NCBI GenBank assembly: GCA_023458315.1
Contig: JAEXAH010000062.1
Location: 1 to 44,760, forward strand
Reading direction: 5' to 3'
DNA: 44,760 bases
DNA from: Pseudomonadota bacterium
GTDB lineage: Bacteria > Pseudomonadota > Alphaproteobacteria > Rhodospirillales > Magnetospirillaceae
Shown piece by piece: positions 32,296 through 41,581 of the stretch; positions within the stretch are counted from its first letter, which is position 1, and every line of letters starts with the position of its first letter. A program made the position numbers and the translations under genes. The notes beneath the pieces were generated by a model, which worked only from the letters and a program-made list of their open reading frames with translations, searched no databases and was not told where the DNA came from.

Positions 32296-35200
32296 ATGGC
32301 GTTCAGAATCCGCTTTCAGGTCAGCATCGTCACCGCGATCCTGCTGATCATCGGTGCCATGACGGCCGCGACCCTGGTCAGCGTCTACGTGGCCAGCACC
32401 CGCACCGCCGACGAGACGGCCGCCCATCTGTTTTCCCAGGTGGCGCGCGGCGCCCATGCCAGCATCGACCGGCAGGTGGGGCAGACCCTGGCCCTGGCCA
32501 ATCTGGGCGCCGTCCAGACGGGCATGGACGGCATCGACGACAACGGCATGGCCTCCCCCGCCATGCCGTTTCTGTTTACGGCCCTGCAACAGGACCGGGC
32601 GCTTTATTCCCTGTATTACGGTTTTTCCGACGGCAGCTTCCTGCAAGTGATCGCCGCGCGCGGCGACGGCCGCATCGTCGAGGCCCACCAGGCGCCGCCC
32701 GGCACCGTGTGGATCGTGCGCGCCATCACCGGCAAGGCCGAGGGGCGGCGCCAGATCTGGACCTTCCTGGACGGCGACCGCAAGACGGTGTCGTCCCGCA
32801 TCGACCCCAAGCCCGCCTATGACCCGCGCGAACGGCCGTGGTACGCGGCGGCCATGGCGGCCGACGGGGCGCAGATGTCGGCGGCCTATGTCTTCAATTC
32901 CCTGCGCCAGCCGGGTCTGACCGCGTCGCGCCGGGTGGCGGGCGGCGACGGCGTGTTCGGCGTCGACATCACCCTGGCCGGATTGGGCGCCTTCGTGGCG
33001 GGCCAGCCCATCTCGGCCCAGGGCGGCATGGCGCTGTTCGACGATTCCGGCCGCGTGCTGGCCCTGAGCCCCAGCCTGGGCGGCGACACCCTGGCGCCGC
33101 TGAGCTTGCTGAAGGACGCCCAGAATCCGCTGGCCCAGGCCATCGCCGCCGCCCAGGGCGACCGCGCGGGCAAGCCGTTGCGCACCGTCCAGCACCAGGG
33201 CCGCGCGCTGATGCTGCACCTGGACCGCTGGCAGGGCACCGGCGGCCACGGCATTTCCGTGGCGGTGGTCGCCCCGGCCGAGGATTTCGGCGCCCACATC
33301 CAGGCCATGCGCAGCCAGATCCTGGTCCTGGCGGTGGTCAGCCTGATCCTGTTCGTCCCCGCCGCGCTGATCTTTTCCAACCGCATGGCCGAAGGCGTGC
33401 GCGCCCTGGTGGCCGATGCCGGGCGGGTGCGCGACATGAACTTCACCGATTCCGCCCCGGTGCGGTCGCGCATCGTGGAATTCGACGAACTGGGCGACGC
33501 CTTCGCCCTGATGAAGCGCGATCTGGCCAGCCGCAAGCGGCAACTGGACGAAACCCAGGACAAACTGGGACGTCTGGTGGATTTGGGCATCGCCATGTCG
33601 GCCGAACGCGACAGCAACCGCCTGATGGAAATGGTGTTGCTGGGCGCCAAGGAACTGACCAACGCCGATGGCGGCACGCTGTACATCCGCGGCGACGACG
33701 ACAGGCTGCATTTCCAGATCCTGCGCAACGACAGTCTGAACGTGGCGCTGGGCGGCACCTCGGGCAACGCCGTGACCATTCCGCCGGTGCCCATGTTCGA
33801 CGCCGAGGGCAAGCCCAACCACCGCAACGTGGTCAGCCACGCGGTGCACGAGAACGCGCCGGTGGTCATCGCCGACGCCTACGATTCCACCAGCTTCGAT
33901 TTCTCCGGCACCCGCATTTTCGACGAGCGCAACGGCTATCGCTCGAAATCCTTCCTGACGGTGCCGCTGAAGCCGCGCGGCGGCGATGTCATCGGCGCGC
34001 TGCAACTGATCAACGCCCGCCTGCCGGGGTCCGACGAGGTGGTGCCGTTCTCGCCCGACATCCAGCGTTTCGTCGAGGCGCTGGCCGCCCAGGCCGCCAC
34101 CGCCCTTTACAACCGCGACCTGCTGAGCGCCCAGGAACGGTTGATGGATTCCATGATCCAACTGATCGCCGGCGCCATCGACGCCAAGAGCCCCTATACC
34201 GGCGGCCATTGCGAGCGCGTGCCCGAACTGGCGCTGATGCTGGCCGAGGTGGCGGGCGAGCAGACCAGCGGCCCGCTGGCCGATTTCCGCTTCCAGACCG
34301 ACGAGGAATGGCGCGAATTCCGCATCGGCGCGTGGCTGCACGATTGCGGCAAGGTGATCACCCCGGAATACATCGTGGACAAGGCGACCAAGCTGGAAAC
34401 CATCCACAACCGCATCCACGAGGTGCGCGCCCGCTTCGAGGTGCTGCTGCGCGACGCCCGCATCCAGCAATTGGAAGCGGTGGCGGCAGGCGCCGACCCG
34501 GCGGCGGCCGAGGCCGCCTTCGCCGCCCGCAAGGCGCAGTTGCAGGAGGATTTCGCCTTCGTCGCCGATTGCAATGTGGGCGGCGAATTCTTCGCCCCGG
34601 AAAAGGTCGAACGGCTGAAGCAGATCGCCGCCCAGACCTGGCTGCGCCATTTCGACGACCGCCTGGGCCTGGCGCACGAGGAACTGAAGCGTTACGCCGA
34701 CCACCCGCCGCAACCGCTGCCCGCCGAGGAACCGTTGCTGGCCGACAAGCCGTGGCACGTCATCCCGCGCGACGGCGGCATCAACCGCGCCTATGCCGAT
34801 CTGGGCTTCAAGGTGCCGGTGCCGCAGAACCTGTACAACATGGGCGAGATCTACAACCTGTCCATCAGCCGCGGCACCCTGACCGTCGAGGACCATTTCA
34901 AGATCAAGGAACACATCATGCAGACCATCGCCATGCTCGAGCGTCTGCCGTTCCCCAAACACCTGAAGCGCGTGCCCGAATACGCCGGAACCCACCACGA
35001 AACCCTGACCGGCTCGGGCTATCCGCGCGCCATCGACTATACCGGGCTGTCGGTGCCGTCGCGCATCATGGCCATCGCCGACATCTTCGAGGCGCTGACC
35101 GCCTCGGACCGCCCGTACAAGAAGGCCAAGACCCTATCGGAATCGGTGAAGATCCTGTCCTTCTTCAAGAAGGACGGCCACATCGACCCCGATCTGTTCG

Positions 35201-35316
35201 ACCTGTTCCTGACGTCGGGCGCCTATCGCGCCTATGCCGAACGCTTCCTGCTGCCCGAACAGATCGACGAGGTGGACATCACCGCCTATGTGACGGCCAA
35301 GACCGCCGCCCAATAA
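32296..35316 (+). CDS. HD-GYP phosphodiesterase with Cache-like and GAF domains
   Basis: A 1006-residue sensor. Helix 1 is at residues 9-31. A large periplasmic Cache-like domain (about 40-335, with PAYDPRERPWYAAAM) precedes helix 2 (340-361). HAMP-like 362-412 and GAF about 425-605 follow. The HD-GYP domain starts YTGGHCERVPELAL (635), has HDCGK at 682 and HHETLTGSGYPR at 900. These degrade cyclic di-GMP. The unusual feature is about 160 extra residues (about 700-860), inserted between HDCGKVITPEYIVDKATKLE and the ISRGTLTVEDHFKIKEHI part, which contain helical DFAFVADCNVGGEFFAPEKV. The start is behind GGGGGGAATAAA. Promoter details are not visible. Confidence 0.9.
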   Translation: MAFRIRFQVSIVTAILLIIGAMTAATLVSVYVASTRTADETAAHLFSQVARGAHASIDRQVGQTLALANLGAVQTGMDGIDDNGMASPAMPFLFTALQQDRALYSLYYGFSDGSFLQVIAARGDGRIVEAHQAPPGTVWIVRAITGKAEGRRQIWTFLDGDRKTVSSRIDPKPAYDPRERPWYAAAMAADGAQMSAAYVFNSLRQPGLTASRRVAGGDGVFGVDITLAGLGAFVAGQPISAQGGMALFDDSGRVLALSPSLGGDTLAPLSLLKDAQNPLAQAIAAAQGDRAGKPLRTVQHQGRALMLHLDRWQGTGGHGISVAVVAPAEDFGAHIQAMRSQILVLAVVSLILFVPAALIFSNRMAEGVRALVADAGRVRDMNFTDSAPVRSRIVEFDELGDAFALMKRDLASRKRQLDETQDKLGRLVDLGIAMSAERDSNRLMEMVLLGAKELTNADGGTLYIRGDDDRLHFQILRNDSLNVALGGTSGNAVTIPPVPMFDAEGKPNHRNVVSHAVHENAPVVIADAYDSTSFDFSGTRIFDERNGYRSKSFLTVPLKPRGGDVIGALQLINARLPGSDEVVPFSPDIQRFVEALAAQAATALYNRDLLSAQERLMDSMIQLIAGAIDAKSPYTGGHCERVPELALMLAEVAGEQTSGPLADFRFQTDEEWREFRIGAWLHDCGKVITPEYIVDKATKLETIHNRIHEVRARFEVLLRDARIQQLEAVAAGADPAAAEAAFAARKAQLQEDFAFVADCNVGGEFFAPEKVERLKQIAAQTWLRHFDDRLGLAHEELKRYADHPPQPLPAEEPLLADKPWHVIPRDGGINRAYADLGFKVPVPQNLYNMGEIYNLSISRGTLTVEDHFKIKEHIMQTIAMLERLPFPKHLKRVPEYAGTHHETLTGSGYPRAIDYTGLSVPSRIMAIADIFEALTASDRPYKKAKTLSESVKILSFFKKDGHIDPDLFDLFLTSGAYRAYAERFLLPEQIDEVDITAYVTAKTAAQ

Positions 35317-35762
35317 TCAGGCAGCAAATATCGCGGGCGGACTGGGCAAAAAACCGGCAAAGGTACGGTCAGACAAAATCTGAACATTGCCCGGGCAGTT
35401 TTAGCGACATGCCGCCTATCCAAAGGGCAGGCCGGGATTGGTCACAAAATAGTCACCGGCACAGCTTGCGCAATGCTGTCATGCAGGCATTGCACTGCTT
35501 GCCGCCGCGCGACCACCTGCCACCCCCCTTTCCCGCCACCCCGAGTGGAACACCCCCTGCCCGGAGGGGTGGAAAGCGGTTCGGGCTGTGCGCAAGCCCG
35601 CACGAGCCCCGATGTTTTTTGGGGACATCCGCACTTGTCCTTAGGTAACATGCGTGGCGCCCAAGGCTTGCGGCCGGACTGAAACCGCCGCAGGCAAGGG
35701 CGCTTGCCGTTTTCGACCTCTTGCGACACCCCGGGCCCACCCGGGGGGAGGGTTCTTCCGCG
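35317..35762. other. 446-bp gap before the rnf operon, no gene
   Basis: There is no credible coding frame; the one 69-codon frame (35473-35682) has a composition unlike the neighbouring genes. Hairpins seen: TCAGA-CAAAA-TCTGA at 35369-35383 with a nearby palindrome TGCCCGGGCA (35388-35397), which may end the HD-GYP transcript; CGGGCT...AGCCCG at 35582-35600; CCCC...GGGG around a T6 run (35607-35624), overlapping a GATGT-N9-ACATC dyad (35611-35629). The second half is probably the promoter and an unassigned structured leader of apbE-rnf. GGGGGGAGGG at 35743-35752 is the apbE ribosome site. Confidence 0.55.
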
Positions 35763-36755
35763 ATGACCGTGCAGATCACCCGCCGCCGCCTGATCACCGT
35801 GGCCGCCGCCGCCGTCGGCCTGCCGCTGATCCTGAAAGCGGGCGGTGCCCAGGCCCGCCTTGTCACCTGGGAGGGCACCACCCTGGGGGCGCCGTCCTCC
35901 ATCAAGCTGGTGGCCGCCGACGAGGCCAAGGCCCGCGCCGCCATCGCCGCCGCGCTGAACGAACTGGAACGGCTGGAAGCGGTGTTCAGCGTCTACCGCA
36001 CCGATTCGGTGCTGTCGACCCTGAACCGCGACGGCCGCGTGGACAACGCCCCCGCCGATTTCGTCGCCCTGCTGGCCAAGTCGCTGGACCTGGCCCGCCT
36101 GTCGGACGGCCTCTACGACCCGACCATCCAGCCGGTGTGGCAGACCTATTTCCGCCACTTCACCGCGTCCAACCCCGATCCCGACGGCCCGGCACGCCGC
36201 GACATCGACGCCGCCTTGGCGTTGGTGGACTGGCGGGGCGTGCGCATCGACGGCGCCACCGTGGCCTTCGCCAAGCCGGGCATGGCCCTGACCCTGAATT
36301 CCGGCGCCCAGGGCTTCATCACCGACAAGGTGACGGAGGTGCTGCGCGGCCACGGCTTCGACCGCATGCTGGTGGACATGGGCGAACCGCGCGCCCTGTC
36401 CACCCGCCCCGACGGCAGCGCCTGGCGCATCGGCATCGCCAACCCGGCCGATCCCGATCAGGCCATCACCCAGATCGACGTGGTGGACAAGGCCGTCTCG
36501 ACCTCGGGCGGCTATGGCACCCTGTTCGACGATGCCGGGCGCTTCACCCACCTGATCGACAGCCGCACCGGCGCCACCGCCCCGGCCCTGCTTGGCCTGT
36601 CGGTGGTGGCCGACACCGCCACCCAGGCCGATGGCCTGTCCACCGCGCTGCTGATGGCGGCGTCGGCCGACCGGCCCGGCATCCTGCGCGCCGCCGGGGG
36701 CCGTCTGGCGCTGGCGGTCACGCCCCAGGGCGTGGTCGAACGCATCGAGGTCTGA
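35763..36755 (+). CDS. apbE: ApbE-family FAD:protein FMN transferase
   Basis: A 330-residue protein. A twin-arginine signal (TRRRLITVAAAAVGLPLIL) leads into the ApbE fold: LERLEAVFSVYRTDSVLSTLN, LSDGLYDPTIQPVWQTYF, NSGAQGFITDKVTEVLRGHG and TSGGYGTLFD, with HLIDSRTGATA near the C-terminus. ApbE moves FMN from FAD onto a Thr or Ser of target proteins in the periplasm, here most likely RnfG and RnfD. It heads the rnf unit; rseC starts 5 bp after its stop. ATG 35763 is chosen for the strong ribosome site. An alternative upstream ATG at 35721 would push the Tat signal inside. Confidence 0.95.
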   Translation: MTVQITRRRLITVAAAAVGLPLILKAGGAQARLVTWEGTTLGAPSSIKLVAADEAKARAAIAAALNELERLEAVFSVYRTDSVLSTLNRDGRVDNAPADFVALLAKSLDLARLSDGLYDPTIQPVWQTYFRHFTASNPDPDGPARRDIDAALALVDWRGVRIDGATVAFAKPGMALTLNSGAQGFITDKVTEVLRGHGFDRMLVDMGEPRALSTRPDGSAWRIGIANPADPDQAITQIDVVDKAVSTSGGYGTLFDDAGRFTHLIDSRTGATAPALLGLSVVADTATQADGLSTALLMAASADRPGILRAAGGRLALAVTPQGVVERIEV

Positions 36756-36760
36756 CCGCC

Positions 36761-37261
36761 ATGCATGCCGCCGCCGGTCAGCCCGACCCCATGGATCACG
36801 ATCTGATCGAGGGCCTTGCCCGCGTGGTCGCGGTCGAGGGCGGTCTGGCGTGGCTGGAGCCCGAGCAGACCACCGCCTGCGGCCATTGCGCGGGCAAGGC
36901 GGTGTGCGGCGTCACCCCGGGCAATCCCCGGCTGGTGGCACGGCGCTTCGCCCTGCGCAACGACCACGATCTGCGGGTGGGCGAGCGGGTGATCGTCGGC
37001 GTGCCGGAACAATCGGTGCGCGGCGCCGCCCTGACCACCTATGGCATTCCGCTGCTGCTGATGCTGGGCGCAGGCGTCACCGTGCAGAAGATGGGCGGCG
37101 GCGACCTGCAATCGGCGGCGGCGACGCTGGCCGGGCTGGCGGCGGGCATCGGCGTGGTGCGACTGTTGTCGGCCCGTCTGGCCCACCGCGCGGATTATTC
37201 CCCCCATTACCTTCGCCGCGCCTCGGCCATTGATGCCGATTGCGGTTCTGACCGCTGTTAG
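36761..37261 (+). CDS. rseC: RseC/MucC-type SoxR-reducing protein
   Basis: A 166-residue membrane protein of the RseC/MucC family. A Cys set CGHCAGKAVCGV (residues 44-55) follows AWLEPEQTTA, then RVIVGVPEQSVRGAALTTYG, and two membrane helices (about 87-125). Members accompany Rsx/Rnf complexes and are proposed to pass electrons to SoxR or similar clusters. It lies between apbE and rnfA, with 13 bp to rnfA. Met at 36761 has GAGG upstream; an internal ATG at 36791 is another candidate. Function in this organism is by analogy. Confidence 0.85.
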   Translation: MHAAAGQPDPMDHDLIEGLARVVAVEGGLAWLEPEQTTACGHCAGKAVCGVTPGNPRLVARRFALRNDHDLRVGERVIVGVPEQSVRGAALTTYGIPLLLMLGAGVTVQKMGGGDLQSAAATLAGLAAGIGVVRLLSARLAHRADYSPHYLRRASAIDADCGSDRC

Positions 37262-37274
37262 GGACCAAAGACCC

Positions 37275-37856
37275 ATGCAGGACATCATCCTTCTGATCGT
37301 CGGCGCGGCACTGGTGAACAACGTCATCCTGGCGCGCTTCCTGGGCCTGTGTTCGTTCATGGGCGTGACCACCCGCGTCGACACCGCCATCGGCATGGGC
37401 GCCGCCTGCACCTTCGTCATCACCATCTCGGCCATGGGCGATTGGGCGCTGGAGCAATACCTGCTGGAACCCTATGGCCTGGGCTATCTGCGCACCGTCA
37501 CCTTCATCCTGGTGGTGGCGGCGGCGGTGCAGTTGAACGAAGCCATCTTCCGCAAGTTCTCGCCGACGCTGTTCAAGCTGCTGGGCATCTACCTGCCGCT
37601 GATCACCACTAATTGCGCCGTGCTGGGCGTCTGCCTGCTGCTGGTCGAGGGCAAGTACGGTTTCATGGATTCGGTGGTGTTCGCCTTCGCCTCGTCGCTG
37701 GGCTACTCGCTGGTGATGGTGCTGTTCGCGGGCCTGCGCGAGCGGGTGGCGCTGGCCGACGTGCCGCGCCTGTTCGCCGGTCCCCCCATCGGCTTCATCA
37801 CCGCCAGCCTGTTGGCGCTGGCCTTCATGGGCTTTTCCGGCATGGGCGCCAAGTAG
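37275..37856 (+). CDS. rnfA: Rnf electron-transport complex subunit A
   Basis: A 193-residue protein with six membrane helices. It starts MQDIILLIVGAALVNNVILA and carries ARFLGLCSFMGVTTRVDTAI and LPLITTNCAVLGVCLLL. In the Rnf complex, RnfA and RnfE form an inverted pair around a membrane [2Fe-2S] cluster bound by the Cys residues seen here (FLGLCSF and TTNCAVLG). The frame continues upstream, but the ATG behind AGGGACC is the family start. It is first of the seven rnf genes. Confidence 0.96.
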   Translation: MQDIILLIVGAALVNNVILARFLGLCSFMGVTTRVDTAIGMGAACTFVITISAMGDWALEQYLLEPYGLGYLRTVTFILVVAAAVQLNEAIFRKFSPTLFKLLGIYLPLITTNCAVLGVCLLLVEGKYGFMDSVVFAFASSLGYSLVMVLFAGLRERVALADVPRLFAGPPIGFITASLLALAFMGFSGMGAK

Positions 37857-37868
37857 GAGTTTCCGGGG

Positions 37869-38408
37869 ATGATCATCGACGTTGGATCGCTGACCGTGAT
37901 CGGGGTGACGCTGGGCGGATTGCTGGGCGTCGCCGCCAAGCTGCTGCATGTTGAGGAAGACCCCATCGAGCAGGAACTGGTCGGCATGCTGCCCGGTTCG
38001 CAATGCGGCCAGTGCGGCTATGTGGGCTGCGGCCAGTATGCCGCCGCCCTGGCGCACGAGCACGCCCCCGTCACCTTGTGCGCCCCCGGCGGCAAGGCGG
38101 TGGCCGAGGCGTTGGCCAAGCGGCTGGGCGTGTCGGCCGATCTGTCCGAGCACGAGGACAAGGGGCCGGAATACGCCGTCATCGACGAGGATCTGTGCAT
38201 CGGCTGCCTGCGCTGCATCGGCGAATGCACGTCCGACGCCATCGTCGGGTCGCTGAAGCATGTGCACACGGTGATCACCGACCAGTGCCACGGCTGCGCC
38301 AAGTGCTTCAAGATCTGCCCGACCGAGGCCATCCACATGTGCAAGGTCCCGGTGACGCTGGGCACCTGGCACTGGCAGAAGCCCCACGATCCGTCGCCGA
38401 CGCACTGA
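37869..38408 (+). CDS. rnfB: Rnf complex ferredoxin-type subunit B
   Basis: A 179-residue protein with a short N-terminal membrane anchor (1-25). A [4Fe-4S] Cys set is at 46, 49, 54 and 71 (GSQCGQCGYVGCGQY...TLC). Two classical clusters follow, with Cys 110/113/116/120 (CIGCLRCIGEC) and 140/143/146/150 (CHGCAKCFKIC). RnfB accepts electrons from ferredoxin at the cytoplasmic face. It starts 12 bp after rnfA and ends 13 bp before rnfC. Confidence 0.97.
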   Translation: MIIDVGSLTVIGVTLGGLLGVAAKLLHVEEDPIEQELVGMLPGSQCGQCGYVGCGQYAAALAHEHAPVTLCAPGGKAVAEALAKRLGVSADLSEHEDKGPEYAVIDEDLCIGCLRCIGECTSDAIVGSLKHVHTVITDQCHGCAKCFKICPTEAIHMCKVPVTLGTWHWQKPHDPSPTH

Positions 38409-38421
38409 GGAGAGCCCGATC

Positions 38422-39912
38422 ATGAAGCTGTTCCCCGTGCGCGGCGGCGTCCATCCCGAATACCGCAAGGACCGCACCAGCGAAGCCGCCATCGTCGCCC
38501 TGCCGCTGCCGACCGCCCTGTACCTGCCGTTGCAGCAGCATATCGGCGCCCCGGCCGAGCCGGTGGTGGCGGTGGGCGACCGCGTGCTGAAGGGCCAGGT
38601 GCTGGCCCATGCGGGCGGTGCCGTGTCGGCCCCCACCCACGCCCCCACCTCGGGCGTGGTCGAGGCCATCACCGACGTGGCCGCGCCCCATCCCTCGGGT
38701 CTGGCGCAGAAGACCATCGTGTTGCTGGCCGACGGCAGGGAGGAATGGGCCGAATTGCCCGCCGCCATCGCCGATCCCTTCGCCGCCGACCCCGAGACGC
38801 TGCGCCGCCGGGTGGCGGAAAGCGGCATCGTCGGCCTGGGCGGCGCCACCTTTCCGGCGGCGGTCAAGCTGGGCCTGGGCAGCCAGAAGAAGATCGACAC
38901 CCTGCTGCTGAACGGCGCCGAGTGCGAGCCCTATCTGACCTGCGACGACCGCGTCATGCGCGAATACGCCGCCGAGGTGGTGGACGGCGCCCGCATCATG
39001 GCCCACATCCTGGGCGCCCCCAAGGTGGTGGTCGGCATCGAGGGCAACAAGCCCGCCGCCATCGCCGCCATGACCGAAGCCGCCAAGGCCCATGTCGGCG
39101 TCGAGGTGGTGGCCGTGCCGGTGCAGTACCCCATGGGCTCGGAACGCCATCTGACCCAGGCCATCACCGGACTGGAAACCCCGGCGCGCAAGCTGACCGC
39201 CGATCTGGGCGTGGTGGTGCACAATGTCGGCACCGCGCGGGCCGTGCACCACGCCGTGCGCTTCGGCCGTCCGCTGCTGTCGCGCGTCGTCACCGTGTCG
39301 GGCGGCGCCGTCGCCAGGCCGGGCAATCTGGAGGTGCCGCTGGGCACCCTGGTTTCCGAATTGGTGGAGTTCTGCGGCGGATTGACCGAGCCGCCGCGCC
39401 GCATCGTCAATGGCGGCCCCATGATGGGCCAGCCGCTGCCGGGGCTGGACGTGCCGGTGGTCAAGGGCACCTGCGGCATCCTGGCGCTGACCGCCGCCGA
39501 ATGCGACGAACAGCCGCCGGGACCGTGCATCCGCTGCGGCACCTGCGTCACCATCTGCCCGTGCGGATTGGTGCCGGTCGAGATGGCGGCCTATATCCGC
39601 AAGGACAATCTGGAGGCCGCCGCCAAGGTCGGCGTCATGGATTGCGTGTCGTGCGGATCGTGCTCGTACATCTGCCCGTCGCACATTCCGCTGGTGCATT
39701 ACTTCAACTACGCCAAGGGCGCCATCAACGCTGCCGACCGCGAAAAGCGCAAGCAGGACACCACCAAGGCCCTGGTCGAAGCGCACACCGAACGCGTCGA
39801 GAAGGCCCTGGCCGCCAAGAAGGCCGCCGCCGCCGCTGCCGCCGCCGCCAAGAAGGCGGCCGCCGAAAAGGCCGCCGCCGAATCCACCGCCGACAAGCAG
39901 GCCAATCCATGA
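38422..39912 (+). CDS. rnfC: Rnf complex NADH/FMN-binding subunit C
   Basis: A 496-residue peripheral subunit. It contains VGLGGATFPAAVKLG (flavin site), NGAECEPYLTCDDR (NADH/flavin region), GGPMMGQPLPGLDVPV, and two [4Fe-4S] sites, CIRCGTCVTICP and CVSCGSCSYICP. After residue 450 it ends in an Ala/Lys-rich coiled segment (AAKKAAAAAAAAAKKAAAEK), as in many proteobacterial RnfC proteins. It exchanges electrons with NAD(H). The stop overlaps the rnfD start (ATGA). Confidence 0.96.
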   Translation: MKLFPVRGGVHPEYRKDRTSEAAIVALPLPTALYLPLQQHIGAPAEPVVAVGDRVLKGQVLAHAGGAVSAPTHAPTSGVVEAITDVAAPHPSGLAQKTIVLLADGREEWAELPAAIADPFAADPETLRRRVAESGIVGLGGATFPAAVKLGLGSQKKIDTLLLNGAECEPYLTCDDRVMREYAAEVVDGARIMAHILGAPKVVVGIEGNKPAAIAAMTEAAKAHVGVEVVAVPVQYPMGSERHLTQAITGLETPARKLTADLGVVVHNVGTARAVHHAVRFGRPLLSRVVTVSGGAVARPGNLEVPLGTLVSELVEFCGGLTEPPRRIVNGGPMMGQPLPGLDVPVVKGTCGILALTAAECDEQPPGPCIRCGTCVTICPCGLVPVEMAAYIRKDNLEAAAKVGVMDCVSCGSCSYICPSHIPLVHYFNYAKGAINAADREKRKQDTTKALVEAHTERVEKALAAKKAAAAAAAAAKKAAAEKAAAESTADKQANP

Positions 39913-40982
39913 GCACGCTGACCGACAAGAGCGGGCCGTTCACCCACGCCCCCACTTCCGTGCCCAAGATCATGAACACGGTGTTGCTGGCGCTGGTGCC
40001 CGCCACCCTGTTCGACCTTTACCTGTTCGGCTGGCCGGCGCTGTTCCTGTTCGCGCTGTCCATCGGGTCGTGCGTCGCCGCCGAGGCGCTGTGCCTGTAT
40101 ATCGGCAAGCGGCCGTACCAGCCGACGCTGAGCGACGGTTCGGCGGTGCTGACCGGCTGGCTGTTGGCCATGAGCCTGCCGCCGTGGGCGCCGTGGTGGG
40201 TGCCGGTGCTGGGCGCGGTGTTCGCCATCCCGCTGGCCAAGCACGTCTTCGGCGGCCTGGGCCAGAACGTGTTCAACCCGGCCATGGTGGCGCGCGTCGC
40301 CCTGCTGGTGTCGTTCCCGGTGCAGATGACGCTGTTCGTCACGCCGCACCCCCTCTTCGCCGCCGGGTCGCCCGGCTTCGTCGAGGCGCTGGGCATCACC
40401 TTCGGCAAGGGCACGCTGGACAGCATGAGCGCCGCCAGCGCCCTGGGCTTCGTCAAGACCGAGCTGTCGCGCGGCATCCCGGTGCCGGAATCGGTCAAGA
40501 TGCTGCCCGATCTGCTGGATCTGGGCCTGGGCGTCAAGCCGGGCTCCATGGGTGAAACCTCGGTGGTGCTGATCCTGCTGGGCGGCCTGTTCCTGATGGC
40601 CCGGCGCATCATCACCTGGCATATCCCGGTCGCCGTCATCGCCACCCTGTTCGTGTTCGGCACCGTGTTCAACGCCGTGGACCCGGCCCGCTACACCTCG
40701 GGCCTGTTCCATGTGATGTCGGGCGCCACCATGCTGGGCGCGTTCTTCATCGCCACCGACTACGTCACCTCGCCGGTGTCGAAAAAGGGCCAGTTGGTGT
40801 TCGGCTTCGGCATCGGCGCCCTGACCTGGGCCATCCGCACCTATGCCGGTTATCCCGAGGGCATGGCCTTCGCCGTGCTGCTGATGAACGCGCTGACGCC
40901 GATCATCGACCAGCAGTTCCGCCCGCGTATGTTCGGCCGTACCCGCAAGGGCCAGCCCTTGCCGCTGAAGGGGGAGCAATGA
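39909..40982 (+). CDS. rnfD: Rnf complex membrane flavin subunit D
   Basis: A 357-residue membrane protein of the NqrB/RnfD family, with about ten helices. Conserved parts: PALFLFALSIGSCVAAEALC, GGLGQNVFNPAMVARVALLV, and HVMSGATMLGAFFIATDYVT near the end. The segment DSMSAASALGFVKTEL (residues 171-186) aligns with the covalent-FMN site, usually DxxSGATPL; here the modified Thr appears as Ser177. The start ATG overlaps the rnfC stop, and the last 4 bp overlap rnfG. The long open frame upstream is a shadow of rnfC. Confidence 0.95.
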   Translation: MSTLTDKSGPFTHAPTSVPKIMNTVLLALVPATLFDLYLFGWPALFLFALSIGSCVAAEALCLYIGKRPYQPTLSDGSAVLTGWLLAMSLPPWAPWWVPVLGAVFAIPLAKHVFGGLGQNVFNPAMVARVALLVSFPVQMTLFVTPHPLFAAGSPGFVEALGITFGKGTLDSMSAASALGFVKTELSRGIPVPESVKMLPDLLDLGLGVKPGSMGETSVVLILLGGLFLMARRIITWHIPVAVIATLFVFGTVFNAVDPARYTSGLFHVMSGATMLGAFFIATDYVTSPVSKKGQLVFGFGIGALTWAIRTYAGYPEGMAFAVLLMNALTPIIDQQFRPRMFGRTRKGQPLPLKGEQ

Positions 40983-41581
40983 GCACCAAGCCCACCTATG
41001 TCCACGGCATCATCCTGGGCGCCTTCTGCCTGGGCTTCGGCGTGGTCCTGGCCGCCACCGACATGGTGACGAGCGCCCCCATCGCCCAGCGTGCGCTGGA
41101 GGACAAGCAGAACGCCCTGTCCAAGGTGATCCCGCCCGGCATCCACGACAACAACCCCGTGACCGAAACCCTGGTCATTCCCGGCCATGACGGCAAGGAT
41201 CTGACCGTCTATCGCGCCACCAAGGGCGGCAAGGTGACGGGCGTCGCCTATCAGATCGAAGGCAGCGGCTATGCGGGCGAGATGCGCCTGATGCTGGCGG
41301 TCGATGCCGAGGGCAAGGTGCTGGGCGTGCGCGCCCTGGCCCACAAGGAAACCCCCGGCCTGGGCGACAAGATCGAGGTGGCCAAGACCGACTGGATCAC
41401 CCGCTTCACCGGCCTGTCCCTGGGCAATCCGGCGGCCGACAAGTGGAAGGTCAAAAAGGACGGCGGCGTGTTCGACCAGTTCTCGGGCGCCACCATCACG
41501 CCGCGCGGCGTGGTGGCCGCCATCCGCCACGGCCTGGAATTCTTCGCCGAGAACAAAAGCAAGCTGCTGGAGGTCCACTGA
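40979..41581 (+). CDS. rnfG: Rnf complex covalent-flavin subunit G
   Basis: A 200-residue protein with an N-terminal membrane helix (residues 9-27) and a periplasmic FMN-binding domain. The attachment motif is intact: DQFSGATITPRGVVAAI, with FMN expected on Thr172. GEMRLMLAVDAEGKVLGVRA and HKETPGLGDKIE are conserved landmarks. ApbE encoded upstream would load it. The stop overlaps the rnfE start (TGATG). Confidence 0.96.
   Translation: MSTKPTYVHGIILGAFCLGFGVVLAATDMVTSAPIAQRALEDKQNALSKVIPPGIHDNNPVTETLVIPGHDGKDLTVYRATKGGKVTGVAYQIEGSGYAGEMRLMLAVDAEGKVLGVRALAHKETPGLGDKIEVAKTDWITRFTGLSLGNPAADKWKVKKDGGVFDQFSGATITPRGVVAAIRHGLEFFAENKSKLLEVH

Noticed and set aside
35611..35629. GATGT-N9-ACATC dyad before apbE as a NifA upstream activator site
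   Set aside because: The NifA site needs TGT-N10-ACA. The spacing here is nine, and no matching sigma-54 promoter (GG-N10-GC) was found; the closest (about 35656-35671) has the wrong spacing.
35473..35682. 69-codon frame between the HD-GYP gene and apbE
   Set aside because: It has no ribosome site, its composition is unlike the neighbours (many Cys, His and Pro from GC-rich non-coding DNA), and it runs over hairpins.
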